A stretch of DNA of 64,000 nucleotides from Xanthomonas sp. XNM01. GTDB lineage: Bacteria; Pseudomonadota; Gammaproteobacteria; Xanthomonadales; Xanthomonadaceae. The stretch's first letter is position 1; every line of letters starts with the position of its first letter. The translations under genes and the position numbers were made by a program. Of this stretch, positions 1-7,912 are shown piece after piece. The notes under the pieces are model-generated. The model searched no databases. It saw only the letters and a list, made by a program, of their open reading frames with translations, and was not told the DNA's origin. The stretch covers positions 62,001 to 126,000 of the forward strand of contig NZ_JACVAP010000005.1 in assembly GCF_014851915.1 (NCBI RefSeq). Direction: 5' to 3'.

Positions 1-1697
1 AGGACGCGCCCCTGGTGTTCGAATCCGTCGCTGGCGACGCCGGCCTGCTGTACCTGCGGCGCTACCGCGAGTACGAAGCGCGCCTGGCGCACGGCCTCAA
101 GCGCATCGCGGCGCACCCGCTGAGCAGCGGCGACATCGCTGCCGTCGGCGATGTGTTCGCGATGCTCTTTCCGGGTGACGCCTTCCCGATTTCGGGTGAG
201 GAGGCGGGTGCCCGAAGGGCGGAAGACGGGGGACTGGGCGAAGACCGCCAGGCCCGCGCCGCCGCGCTCGCCCTGCGCCGCGCGCTGCTGCTGGTCACCG
301 GCGGCCCGGGCACCGGCAAGACCACCACCATCACCCGCCTGCTGGTACTGCGCATCGCGCAGGCGCTGCGTGCCGGTCTTCCACCGCCGCGCATCGCCCT
401 GGCCGCACCGACCGGCCGCGCTGCCGAGCGCATGGCCGAAAGCCTGCGCCGCGCGGTGCAGGCCATGGTCGCCAGCGGTGTCGAACCGGCGCTGTGCGCC
501 GCGCTGCCGGACACCGCCAGCACCGTGCACCGCCTGCTCGGCACGATTCCTGATTCACCGACGTTCCGTCACCACGCCTACAACCCGCTGCCGCTGGACG
601 TGCTGGTGGTCGACGAAGCCTCGATGGTCGACCTGCCGCTGATGTGCAAGCTGGTCGACGCCGTCGCCGATGGCACCCAGCTGATCCTGCTCGGCGATGC
701 CGACCAGTTGCCCTCGGTGGAAGCCGGTGACGTGCTGGCCGCCATCCTCGGCGCCGCCGGCCCCGGTCACGCCCTGCAGGCCGATGACGCCCACGCGTTG
801 CAGCCGCTGCTTGGCGCTGCCATACCGGTCGATGCCGATACAAGCGGCCTGCGCGGCCACCGCGTGCAGCTGCTGCGCGGCTACCGCCAGGACGCCGACT
901 TCGATCTCGCCCCGCTGGCCGAAGCCGCCCGCGAAGGCGATGCGGACACCGCGCTGTCCCTGCTGCGCGGCGGCCGGCTGCGCGGCGTGACATTCCACGA
1001 AGACGTGCTGGATCCGTTCGAGGTCCGCCGCGATGCCCTGCTCGCGCATTGGCGCAGCCTGGCCGACGCGCCGGATCCCGCCACCGCCCTGGGCATGGCC
1101 CAGCGCCTGCGCCTGCTCACCGCCGTGCGCGCGGGACCACAGGGTGCGCGCGGGCTCAACGCCCGCATCGAGGAACTGCTGTCCGGTCGCCGCACCGGCC
1201 CGGCGCCGGCGTACTTCCACGGCCGCCTGCTGCTCATCACCGAGAACAGCTACCGTCACCGCCTGTTCAACGGCGACATCGGCATCTGCCTCACCGACGC
1301 GCATGGCGTGCTGATGGCCTGGTTCCCCGGCGACACCCCGGGGGAGGTCCGCGCCTTCCACCCGGCCGCGCTGCCGCAGCACGAAAGCGCCTTTGCGATG
1401 ACCGTGCACAAGGCCCAGGGCAGCGAGTTCGACGAGGTCTGGCTGCAGCTGCCGCGCACCCCCAGCCGCGTGCTCTCCCGCGAACTGGTCTACACCGCCA
1501 TCACCCGCGCCCGCACCCGCCTGCACGTGGCCGGCAGCGCCCAGGTGCTGCGCGAGGCGCTGGCCCGGCACGCGGTGCGGATGTCGGGGCTGGGCTGGCG
1601 GCTGGGAAGGGACGAAGAGCCTGCCGTCCTCGCACCAGCTGCGGAGTCCTTGCGTGGCGAAGGCACGGGCCAGCCGCTGCAAGGTGCCTTGTTCTGA
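1..1697 (+). CDS. recD: RecBCD enzyme subunit RecD (5' end outside window)
   Basis: Alpha subunit of exodeoxyribonuclease V, a 5'-3' helicase that works with RecB and RecC in double-strand break repair and degradation of linear DNA in the cytoplasm. The reading frame is open to the left edge, so the N-terminal part (roughly the first 100 residues) is missing. Visible motifs are a Walker A P-loop (GGPGTGKTTT) about 100 residues in, the DEAS motif of Walker B (VVDEASMVD), a GDADQLPSVEAGDVL block, and near the C-terminus the superfamily 1B motifs FAMTVHKAQGSEFDEV and LVYTAITRART. recB and recC would be expected just upstream. The stop is followed by about 100 bp before the next gene. Confidence 0.95.
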   Translation, partial: DAPLVFESVAGDAGLLYLRRYREYEARLAHGLKRIAAHPLSSGDIAAVGDVFAMLFPGDAFPISGEEAGARRAEDGGLGEDRQARAAALALRRALLLVTGGPGTGKTTTITRLLVLRIAQALRAGLPPPRIALAAPTGRAAERMAESLRRAVQAMVASGVEPALCAALPDTASTVHRLLGTIPDSPTFRHHAYNPLPLDVLVVDEASMVDLPLMCKLVDAVADGTQLILLGDADQLPSVEAGDVLAAILGAAGPGHALQADDAHALQPLLGAAIPVDADTSGLRGHRVQLLRGYRQDADFDLAPLAEAAREGDADTALSLLRGGRLRGVTFHEDVLDPFEVRRDALLAHWRSLADAPDPATALGMAQRLRLLTAVRAGPQGARGLNARIEELLSGRRTGPAPAYFHGRLLLITENSYRHRLFNGDIGICLTDAHGVLMAWFPGDTPGEVRAFHPAALPQHESAFAMTVHKAQGSEFDEVWLQLPRTPSRVLSRELVYTAITRARTRLHVAGSAQVLREALARHAVRMSGLGWRLGRDEEPAVLAPAAESLRGEGTGQPLQGALF

Positions 1698-1774
1698 CCA
1701 ACGGCCCTTCGTCCGGGAATTGCCACCCCAAGACACATTGCAGCTGAATGGCTGCCCATGACGGGTTGCGTCAT

Positions 1775-1791
1775 ATAACGAATCCCGTTAT
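1775..1791. promoter_or_regulatory. Palindrome in the higBA promoter (candidate HigA operator)
   Basis: ATAACG, 5-nt spacer, CGTTAT: a perfect 6+6 inverted repeat ending 9 bp before the GTG start of the toxin gene. HigA-type antitoxins repress their own operon by binding such palindromes, so this is the likely operator. The region is AT-rich against the background, as expected of a promoter. The role is inferred. Confidence 0.6.
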
Positions 1792-1800
1792 GGTTCGTGC

Positions 1801-2082
1801 GTGATCAGGAACTTCATCGACAAGGAAGCCGAGAAGATCTGGTTGGGCGAGCGCTCCCGCCGGTTGCCGGCCGACATCCAGCCGGTCGCGCGCCGCAAGC
1901 TGCGCATGCTCAATGCCGCGGCTCATCTGGACGATCTGCGCATCCCGCCCGCGAACCGGCTGGAAGCGCTGAGAGGCAACCGCCGCGGCCAGTACAGCAT
2001 CCGGATCAACGACCAGTGGCGCATCTGCTTCCGATGGACGGAAGGCGACGTCACCGATCTCGAAATCGTCGATTACCACTGA
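1801..2082 (+). CDS. higB: Type II toxin of the HigB/RelE superfamily
   Basis: A 93-residue protein of the RelE/ParE fold. In this family the toxin cleaves mRNA on the ribosome and is neutralised by the partner antitoxin. The C-terminal half carries the HigB-type signature RLEALRGNRRGQYSIRINDQ followed by WRICFRW and a final EIVDYH, which contribute the basic active-site surface. The start is GTG at 1801; an ATG at 1790 in another frame meets a stop at once. The antitoxin gene follows after 2 bp (or 17 bp), giving the toxin-first order typical of higBA. Length and order are normal, so the module looks intact. Confidence 0.92.
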   Translation: MIRNFIDKEAEKIWLGERSRRLPADIQPVARRKLRMLNAAAHLDDLRIPPANRLEALRGNRRGQYSIRINDQWRICFRWTEGDVTDLEIVDYH

Positions 2083-2084
2083 GC

Positions 2085-2390
2085 ATGAGGCATCCGTCGA
2101 TGGCACCCCTGCCCAACATCCATCCCGGCGAAGTGCTGCTCGAGGAATTCCTCGAGCCGATGGGCATCAGCCAGAACGCGCTGGCCCGCGCCACCAGCGT
2201 GCCGCCGCGCCGCATCAACGAAATCGTACTGGGCAAGCGCGGCATCACCGCCGACACCGCCGTACGCCTGGCCGCGGCGCTCGGCACGACCGAACGCTTC
2301 TGGCTCGGCCTGCAGGCCGACTACGAACTGGAAGAAGCGCATCGGGCGTTGGGCGATCTACCTGCACGCATCGAGCGGCTGGTGGCGTGA
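2085..2390 (+). CDS. higA: HigA-type antitoxin, XRE helix-turn-helix
   Basis: A 101-residue DNA-binding antitoxin with the HigA signature NIHPGEVLLEEFLEPMGISQ, a helix-turn-helix (NALARATSV-PPRRINEIVLGKRGI) and a C-terminal TERFWLGLQADYELEEA segment. It should bind and silence the upstream toxin and repress the operon through the palindrome at 1775-1791. ATG 2085 lies 2 bp after the toxin stop; a second in-frame ATG at 2100 would give 96 residues and is equally plausible. Translational coupling to the toxin is likely. Confidence 0.92.
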   Translation: MRHPSMAPLPNIHPGEVLLEEFLEPMGISQNALARATSVPPRRINEIVLGKRGITADTAVRLAAALGTTERFWLGLQADYELEEAHRALGDLPARIERLVA

Positions 2391-2534
2391 TGGCCGCGCT
2401 CCGTGCGGGACGGCCTTTCGCCGGCTGATGCGGAGAGGGGGCGACCCTGAACCCACCATTCGGAAACTCCGAGCAGTTCAAATCGTGCTGCGACCCACCC
2501 GGACCATTCTGCCGACGCCGGGAGAATGGTGGGC

Positions 2535-2777
2535 TCAGCTCCTGGCCGTCGCCTTCTCCGCCAGCTCCTTCAGCTTGAGCACGCGCGCATGCTCGGCCTT
2601 GCGCAGGCCTTCGCGCGCTTCCTTGATCACTTCCTGGGCGAGGCTGTGGCTGGTGTGGTGTCGCTTCATGTCGATCGCCGCATCCAGGCGCTGGCGTGCC
2701 GATGCCACGCCCTTGTCGACGCGGAACAGCGGGTCGTGCGGGTTGGTGGCCAGCGGTGGATCGTAGGTCTTCTTCAT
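2535..2777 (-). CDS. Small conserved-looking hypothetical protein
   Basis: An 80-residue basic, helical protein starting MKKTYDPPLATNPHDPLFRV. No signal peptide or membrane segment. The C-terminal half is rich in Lys, Glu and Ala and predicts as long helix. ATG 2777 has GGCCTCCG-like sequence just upstream on its strand. I do not recognise a family. It is convergent with higA. Codon use (high G+C at third positions) supports real coding. Confidence 0.6.
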   Translation of the reverse strand: MKKTYDPPLATNPHDPLFRVDKGVASARQRLDAAIDMKRHHTSHSLAQEVIKEAREGLRKAEHARVLKLKELAEKATARS

Positions 2778-2918
2778 CGGAGGCCTTCATGAGCAGGGCG
2801 GAACGATAGCCGGACCGCGCCGGTGGCGCACCTGCGCCTGCCCCGGTGGCAGCCCCGGACCGGAACTCACCGCATCGGCCGGGACACACGCCCCGGCCCT
2901 TGCGGCAGGCCGGGCCGC

Positions 2919-3020
2919 TTACCTGTTGGCCTTCTTCTCCTGCTTGGCCGCGCGCTTCTCCTTCAGCGTCCTGGCAGGTTCCTTCTTCTGGTTCTTCTTC
3001 TGGTCCATCCCCTTGCTCAT
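2919..3020 (-). CDS. Very small lysine-rich protein
   Basis: A 33-residue peptide starting MSKGMDQKKNQKKEPARTLK and ending in a KRAAKQEKK tract. A strong ribosome binding site (GAGGG) lies 5 bp before the ATG at 3020. Short Lys/Glu-rich proteins of this pattern are, as I recall, widely annotated in pseudomonads and xanthomonads without known function. The extreme charge suggests nucleic-acid or ribosome association, but that is only inference. Confidence 0.65.
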   Translation of the reverse strand: MSKGMDQKKNQKKEPARTLKEKRAAKQEKKANR

Positions 3021-3422
3021 GACACCCTCGCAGTTGGCTCGATCGCGCCGGAAGCGCCACGGATGTGGCGTGCGTGACCACTCTACGCCTGGCTCGGGAG
3101 CGGCGTCAGCGGCCATCCATTCGGCGGATCGCGTGACGGGCGGTCCGCGGCCCCGGAAGTCCGCGATGCCGGTGCGATGACCACGCCGGCTCCCCGCGCA
3201 CCGGCGGCTCCTGGCGGGAGATCCCTCCGGTCGCGTGCCGATCGGGCGTCCTCGAATGTGCGCCGCATCACATGAATTCGCATGGCGAGGCGGCAGGAAA
3301 TCTCCAGACCGCCGCGGCCGCAAAAGGCGGTGATAGCCTTCCCGCCGCGAGCTCACCGTGGGGTGATCGCCAAGGGTGCGCCGTCACCGGCGCAGGTGCC
3401 ATTTCTGCTCAGGGAACAATCG

Positions 3423-3854
3423 ATGAACTTCCGTACCATGACCGCCGCCGTGGCCGTCGCCATTGCGTCCGTCGCCGCCATCAACACCGCTGCTGCCGCC
3501 ACCTGCGAAGAGAACTTCGTCGTCGAAGGCTCGTTCTTCAAGGGCAAGCAGTTCAAGACCTGGGCCGAGCACACCGGCAGCAACTACGACACCGCGTTCC
3601 GCAAGGTCGCCCAGGAAGTGGCGGCCGGCGGTTTCGGCGCGGTCAACAGCAGCAAGGACACCGGCGTGATCACCGCCGGCCAGGCCGTGACCATGGGCAA
3701 CGGCTCGGTGGCGCCGGTCACCGCGATCGTCAGCGAGCGCGATGGCGGCGTGATCCGCGTGGAAACCAGCTTCAGCATCGCCGGCATGCAGACCACGTCG
3801 CAGGACACGGTCAAGACCGGCCTGTGCAAGATCGCCAACGCACCGGGCAACTGA
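3423..3854 (+). CDS. Secreted hypothetical protein
   Basis: A 143-residue protein with a clear Sec signal peptide (residues 1 to about 23, cleavage after an AAA tract: INTAAAATCEEN). The mature part has two cysteines, near its start and near the C-terminus, which could form a periplasmic disulphide. It is rich in Thr, Val and Gly as in beta proteins. ATG 3423 follows CAGGGAACAATCG, a weak ribosome site. A strong hairpin follows the stop. I do not recognise the family. Confidence 0.75.
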   Translation: MNFRTMTAAVAVAIASVAAINTAAAATCEENFVVEGSFFKGKQFKTWAEHTGSNYDTAFRKVAQEVAAGGFGAVNSSKDTGVITAGQAVTMGNGSVAPVTAIVSERDGGVIRVETSFSIAGMQTTSQDTVKTGLCKIANAPGN

Positions 3855-3859
3855 GGGAC

Positions 3860-3889
3860 AGGCGGCTGCGGCCCAGGCTGCAGCCGCCT
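3860..3889 (+). terminator. Hairpin after the secreted protein gene
   Basis: AGGCGGCTGC, 10-nt loop, GCAGCCGCCT: perfect 10-bp arms starting 6 bp after the stop. No T-tract follows, which is common for terminator hairpins in very high-GC genomes. The position supports transcription termination. Confidence 0.55.
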
Positions 3890-4121
3890 CACGGCACAGG
3901 TCTTTCCTGGCTTGACCCGCTGCATTGCCGGGCGGGTCATCGTGGCGGCCGCGCACAGACACGTGGCCGCTTGCTCCGCCGCCGCCGCATCCACATCCGC
4001 CCGCGACAGGCGCGCCATGCATCGAAGTCCGGCAGCCCGATGGCGATGCCGCGGCACACGTGCCCTGAATCAGCGGGCGAACCGGTCGCCGCCGCCCGCG
4101 GCGGACACACCCCACGGCGCA

Positions 4122-4670
4122 TCAGCGTCCGGCGGGCCGCGCATCGATCCCTAGCGCCGGGGCGAGTACGCGCACGGCTTCGTTGTCGCTGGTCAGCGTC
4201 ATCCAGCCGGCGAACGCGTCGCTGCCGGTCTCCCAGGTCCACAGCGTGTAGCCGTCCAGGCGCAGCTGGTCGTAGGCCGTTTCGAGCAGTTCGCTGGCCG
4301 TCGTGCCGGCGAGGAAGGCTTCGTCGGTCGGGTCTTCCACGTCCCAGTCGATGTCCAGGTTGAAGCGGGCGGCGAGCTGGGTGAGGCAGTCGATCAGCGT
4401 GCCGGTCTCGGTTTCCTCGACATGGAAGCCCGACTTCCAGTCGGTCACGTCCCGCAGCAGCGCCACCACGTCTGCTTCCTCGGGGTCACCACCGCCCAGC
4501 GCCTCCTGAAACGCGCCGAACTGCTGCAGCGCCGCGTCCTCGTCGCCCGGATTGATCGCCAGCAGCAGCTGCCAGACCAGCACCTCCACCCCGGCATCGT
4601 TGTCGACTTCGGCGGCTTCGGCATCGTCGGTGTAGTTGTCGTCGGGGTCGAACTCGTCGGGGAAGGTCAT
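4122..4670 (-). CDS. Acidic hypothetical protein (possibly DUF6630)
   Basis: A 182-residue soluble acidic protein. The first 30 residues are dominated by Asp and Glu (FPDEFDPDDNYTDDAEAAE), followed by VWQLLLAINPGDEDAALQQF and a C-terminal DGYTLWTWETGSDAFAGWMT block. I recall similar proteins in xanthomonads under DUF6630, but the number needs checking. The start at 4670 is the only ATG that begins the conserved block. No function is known to me. Confidence 0.7.
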   Translation of the reverse strand: MTFPDEFDPDDNYTDDAEAAEVDNDAGVEVLVWQLLLAINPGDEDAALQQFGAFQEALGGGDPEEADVVALLRDVTDWKSGFHVEETETGTLIDCLTQLAARFNLDIDWDVEDPTDEAFLAGTTASELLETAYDQLRLDGYTLWTWETGSDAFAGWMTLTSDNEAVRVLAPALGIDARPAGR

Positions 4671-4827
4671 TGCGTGCGTCTCTGCAGGGGGGCGTGTGGG
4701 GAAAGTGTGCCGCAAGCACGGGGCAGCGGCACGGCGGCGATCATGCGCCGACCGGCTGAGGCGACGAAAGTGAACCTGCGCCCCGAGCAGTGCACAATGC
4801 GACGCCCCAAAGAGATCTGGATGCGTC

Positions 4828-5046
4828 ATGGATATCGAAGCCATTCTGGATGCCGCGCTGCGTGAAGCGGGCTATGACGCGGACACCATCGGCTCGGCGA
4901 TGCCGCGAATCCTGCGCATTCTTGAAGCCGAGGACGTGCGCATCGAAATCGGCCGCCGCCTGTCGCGCAAGGAACGCGAGTACGTCCGCCTCCAGCTCGA
5001 GCTGGGCCTGAGCGTGTCGGAAGTGGTGGCCGGCTTGAGGAAGTGA
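4828..5046 (+). CDS. Small helical hypothetical protein
   Basis: A 72-residue protein starting MDIEAILDAALREAGYDADT, with an EAEDVRIEIGRRLSRKEREYVRLQLELGLS segment typical of amphipathic helices. ATG 4828 follows an ATCTGGATGCGTC leader without a good Shine-Dalgarno sequence. It could be a small DNA- or protein-binding helical bundle. Family not recognised. Confidence 0.6.
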   Translation: MDIEAILDAALREAGYDADTIGSAMPRILRILEAEDVRIEIGRRLSRKEREYVRLQLELGLSVSEVVAGLRK

Positions 5047-5103
5047 CCCAGCCCATCGCGACAGCGGCACAAAAGAAAACTGTCCCCGGCACCTTTCTGT
5101 TTG

Positions 5104-5601
5104 TCACATTCTTTCGCCAGGCAGTCTGCTGGCTTGTATCACCCAGTCGACGAACCTGCCCTCGTCCAACGTATCGCCTTCATGGATGTCGAGATAGCGC
5201 ACATCATTCTGCGTGGAGCTACCGGGCGGCTCAGGATCGAGTGCCATGCCGCGAAAGAAGGCGACCTTTACGTAGCGCGTGAGGCAGTGGAACCCAAGAA
5301 ACCAGATGCCCTTCTCCAAGCCATACAGCGGAGAGTTCCATTTCACGGCTTTCTCTACGTCCGGAACAGCCTTCACGATCAGCCGGTCGAGTCGCTTCCC
5401 GACCTCGCTTTTCCATCCGGGCATCGCGGCGATGTACTTCTGGACGTGGCCATCCCCATACCCCTTCGCGATGCGAGGATTGCCGCCCGACAACAGGACG
5501 ACACCCTCTTCCGGGACGGACCGTACGCCGGCCTCAGGCTTGAGCATGTTTGACGGCTCTTTCCTGCGTCGACCAGAAGGCCTGTCCTTACGTCCGGTCA
5601 T
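5104..5601 (-). CDS. DUF1801-domain protein (YdhG-like)
   Basis: A 165-residue cytoplasmic protein. The core from about residue 55 (YIAAMPGWKSEVGKRLDRLI) through VPDVEKAVKWNSPLYG, FLGFHCLTRYVKVAFFRG and RYLDIHEGDTLDE matches the DUF1801 pattern. The fold is compact and alpha/beta; the biochemical role is unsettled and was once proposed as iron handling. ATG 5601 overlaps the stop of the upstream membrane protein by 4 bp (ATGA), so the two are translationally coupled. A second start at 5547 (MLKPEAG) would remove a basic leader. Confidence 0.85.
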   Translation of the reverse strand: MTGRKDRPSGRRRKEPSNMLKPEAGVRSVPEEGVVLLSGGNPRIAKGYGDGHVQKYIAAMPGWKSEVGKRLDRLIVKAVPDVEKAVKWNSPLYGLEKGIWFLGFHCLTRYVKVAFFRGMALDPEPPGSSTQNDVRYLDIHEGDTLDEGRFVDWVIQASRLPGERM

Positions 5602-5831
5602 GGCCCGGCTCCGTCGCGTCCGGGTTCTTGTGCGGACCTCTTTCGCAGCCAAGGCTGGAAGAACATGTAGAGCCCGCTTGGGACCAGCAGCGACAACGGA
5701 ACGAGCGGCAGCATGTAAAGCCACTCCACCTGCCGGCCACTGGCTACGGCGATGATGTTCGCGACCACCGTTACTGTGAACGCCATCGACAACCAGCGAT
5801 GGGCCCACCTGACGAACTCGCTCCAGCGCAT
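5598..5831 (-). CDS. Small two-helix membrane protein
   Basis: A 77-residue protein with two hydrophobic segments (about residues 14-33 and 40-60: AFTVTVVANIIAVASG and LYMLPLVPLSLLVPSGLYMFF) and a basic C-terminal tail. The start at 5831 was chosen over longer in-frame ATGs because a near-perfect GGGAGGATCG ribosome site sits at the right distance. It lies between the alpha/beta hydrolase (104 bp upstream) and the DUF1801 gene (4-bp overlap), so the three form a likely operon. Function unknown. Confidence 0.75.
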   Translation of the reverse strand: MRWSEFVRWAHRWLSMAFTVTVVANIIAVASGRQVEWLYMLPLVPLSLLVPSGLYMFFQPWLRKRSAQEPGRDGAGP

Positions 5832-5935
5832 CGATCGATCCTCCCGCATGTGTTTGAACGTCATCCCGGTAAAGGGCCCTTCGAGCCTGGTGTCGCTCGG
5901 TGCATGGCCGCATGGCATCCGTCGTGCCGCAGGAA

Positions 5936-7249
5936 TCAGTTCGGAGTGCCGTCTTCATCGGTGTTCTTGATGAACTCCACCATCGCCTGCAGATATCCCT
6001 CGGGTTGACGGGTCGACACCCGCTCACCATCCGCATCGGCTTCGAACTCGTACATGCCATGGTCCGCCAGCGGAAACACGAGGGTGGCGACAGGACGCCC
6101 GGCATGCTCGAGCGCCTCCAGCCTGCGCAGCGTTTCAAAGGGGGGCGCGTCGCGATCCTGTCCACCGAGGATCCACAACTGCGGCACGTCGAGGCTGGAA
6201 AGCACCGGCATCGGATCGTAGTGCGCGGGCACGCCTTCAAGCAGCGCGGGAAAGTCCCTGCGGGCTACTTCCTCCGGAGTGGACAGCAGGTACGAAGTGA
6301 AGTTGCCGCGCACGAACCGGAACCACGGTTCCTTCCCGTACCGTTCCTTCACCGCATCGAGCCGGTCGAACCCGTCGGTGAAGTCGCTTTCGATGATGGC
6401 GGCCGTGGCATCGGCCACTTCCGCGGCCTTGCGCTGCACGTCCGGGCCGAAACCGGCGCGCTCCATGTCGAAAGCAATCGCTTCACGGTCCTCTTCGATC
6501 GGCGACACCGCAAGACCGAAGCTCACGATCACGAAGTCCACAGGCTCGATGCGTGCGGCCAATGGCGCCACCCATCCTCCCTGGCTGCCGCCCTGGTACC
6601 CGATGCGTCCCGCACGCGCACCCGCGAGACGCCGCGCTTCGCGCATGGCATGGATGGCATCGGTGGCCAGGGTCAGATAGTTCTGCGTATACCGCCCCGC
6701 CGAGCGCCCCGTGCCGCGCTTGTCGTAGGCGAATACACCGATTCCCTGGCCCGCGAACTCACGCTGGAGGGAATACGCGTCCACCGCCGAGGAACGTTCC
6801 GCGCCATGCACGAGCACGACAATCGGTACCGGGGCCTCGCCTGGCGGCAGCGTCAATCTCCCGTTCAACGCTACGCCGCTTCCCTGGAAGCGCGTGTCCA
6901 CCTGCACGAACGTCTGTCGCGTTCCCACGACATCGTCGAAGCGGATCCGGCCCGACGCGCAGTCCGCCGGGCTCAACTGATGGCCATCGGGGCGCCCGGT
7001 CCAACCCAGCGTGCTGACCCAAGTACCGTCGTCCTGGTGAGTCAGTGCGCCGGTTCGGCCATCGGGACGCCGCCAACGAAGCGCACCCGGCACCCCTGGC
7101 CCGATGTCCAGCAACTCGCCGTCCGTCATGCGATAGCTGCCTGTAAGGCAGGACGGGGCCTGCGGCTGCGATGCATCCGGCTCGTTCGCCCTTGCCGCGG
7201 GCTGGAGCACGGCCATCGCGAAGAGCATGGCGAACGGCAGACTGTGCAT
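5936..7249 (-). CDS. Secreted alpha/beta hydrolase (esterase/peptidase-like)
   Basis: A 437-residue protein with a signal peptide (residues 1 to about 21, ending PAARANE). An N-terminal beta-rich region (about 25-125) precedes the hydrolase domain. Visible elements are the oxyanion region VVLVHGAE (about 144-151), the nucleophile elbow GGSQGG with Ser222, an Asp at LGGQDRD (Asp365 or Asp367) and the catalytic His397 in LADHGMYEF. The family includes secreted esterases and acyl-peptide hydrolase-like enzymes; the substrate is unknown. The start has GAGGTG at the right distance. It is divergent from a MarR-family gene, with a palindrome between them, so repression by that regulator is likely. 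Confidence 0.88.
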   Translation of the reverse strand: MHSLPFAMLFAMAVLQPAARANEPDASQPQAPSCLTGSYRMTDGELLDIGPGVPGALRWRRPDGRTGALTHQDDGTWVSTLGWTGRPDGHQLSPADCASGRIRFDDVVGTRQTFVQVDTRFQGSGVALNGRLTLPPGEAPVPIVVLVHGAERSSAVDAYSLQREFAGQGIGVFAYDKRGTGRSAGRYTQNYLTLATDAIHAMREARRLAGARAGRIGYQGGSQGGWVAPLAARIEPVDFVIVSFGLAVSPIEEDREAIAFDMERAGFGPDVQRKAAEVADATAAIIESDFTDGFDRLDAVKERYGKEPWFRFVRGNFTSYLLSTPEEVARRDFPALLEGVPAHYDPMPVLSSLDVPQLWILGGQDRDAPPFETLRRLEALEHAGRPVATLVFPLADHGMYEFEADADGERVSTRQPEGYLQAMVEFIKNTDEDGTPN

Positions 7250-7269
7250 GTGCACCTCAATTAGGTTAA

Positions 7270-7283
7270 TGTTTACGTAAACA
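7270..7283. promoter_or_regulatory. 14-bp perfect palindrome between hydrolase and marR genes
   Basis: TGTTTACGTAAACA is a perfect dyad located 21 bp from the hydrolase start and 46 bp from the marR start. MarR proteins are dimers that bind palindromes of this size, typically in the promoter shared with their divergent target. It is the obvious candidate operator for autoregulation and control of the hydrolase operon. Confidence 0.65.
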
Positions 7284-7329
7284 ATGACGCTTCTGGCCGG
7301 AGGCGTCAATCCCGAAAGGAACAGGCGAC

Positions 7330-7821
7330 ATGACAGACTTCATTCAGCAGCAGGGTCCCGCGTTTCTCGCGCACCTCCTGCGCCGGCTCGCAGACGAACT
7401 GGTGCATGGCGCAGCCGACTGGTATCCGACCGTTGGCGTCACCGCGCCGCCACGCACGATATCCACGCTTCTCGCTCTGGACGCGCACGGTCCGCTGGGA
7501 GTGACCGAGCTGGCGGGGCTACTGCGGCAGTCGCATCCGCTGGTGATCGTCTGGATCAGGGAATTGACCAGGCTGTCGCTGGTGAAATCGAGCGACGATC
7601 CGGCCGACCGGCGCAGGACCCTGGTGGCCCTGACGAAGAAAGGGCGGAACGAGCTGGTACACATCCGCGAAGCGCTTGTAGTCATGGAGCAGGCATCCAG
7701 CGAACTGCTGGATACGGCTGGAGAGGACTCGCTTCGGATGCTGTGGGCGCTGGAGCGCAGCTGTCGCGAGCTGCCGTTCCTGGAGCGGCTTCAGAGAACG
7801 AACCAAAAGCCCGCGCCATAG
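7330..7821 (+). CDS. MarR-family transcriptional regulator
   Basis: A 163-residue dimeric winged-helix repressor. The central part shows the MarR pattern: LGVTELAGLLRQSHPLVIVW (recognition region, about 58-77), RELTRLSLVKSSDDPADRRR (the wing with the DxRR signature, about 78-98) and a following LTKKG. ATG 7330 has a GGAACAGG ribosome site. It is divergent from the secreted hydrolase operon with a 14-bp palindrome between them. Ligand unknown. Confidence 0.9.
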   Translation: MTDFIQQQGPAFLAHLLRRLADELVHGAADWYPTVGVTAPPRTISTLLALDAHGPLGVTELAGLLRQSHPLVIVWIRELTRLSLVKSSDDPADRRRTLVALTKKGRNELVHIREALVVMEQASSELLDTAGEDSLRMLWALERSCRELPFLERLQRTNQKPAP

Positions 7822-7912
7822 CACTCTGGAATGGAGCCAGCTTCGGCCTGCCTCTCGTCCGGCAACCTCAGGCTACGTACGATGGCGGCTGTCCATTGAG
7901 GTATCCAGCCAG

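Noticed and set aside
2470-2500. GCAGTTCAAATCGTGC looked like a tRNA T-arm, possibly a tRNA remnant at an integration site.
   Set aside because: The five stem pairs around TTCAAAT do not form, and no anticodon or D arm is found upstream.
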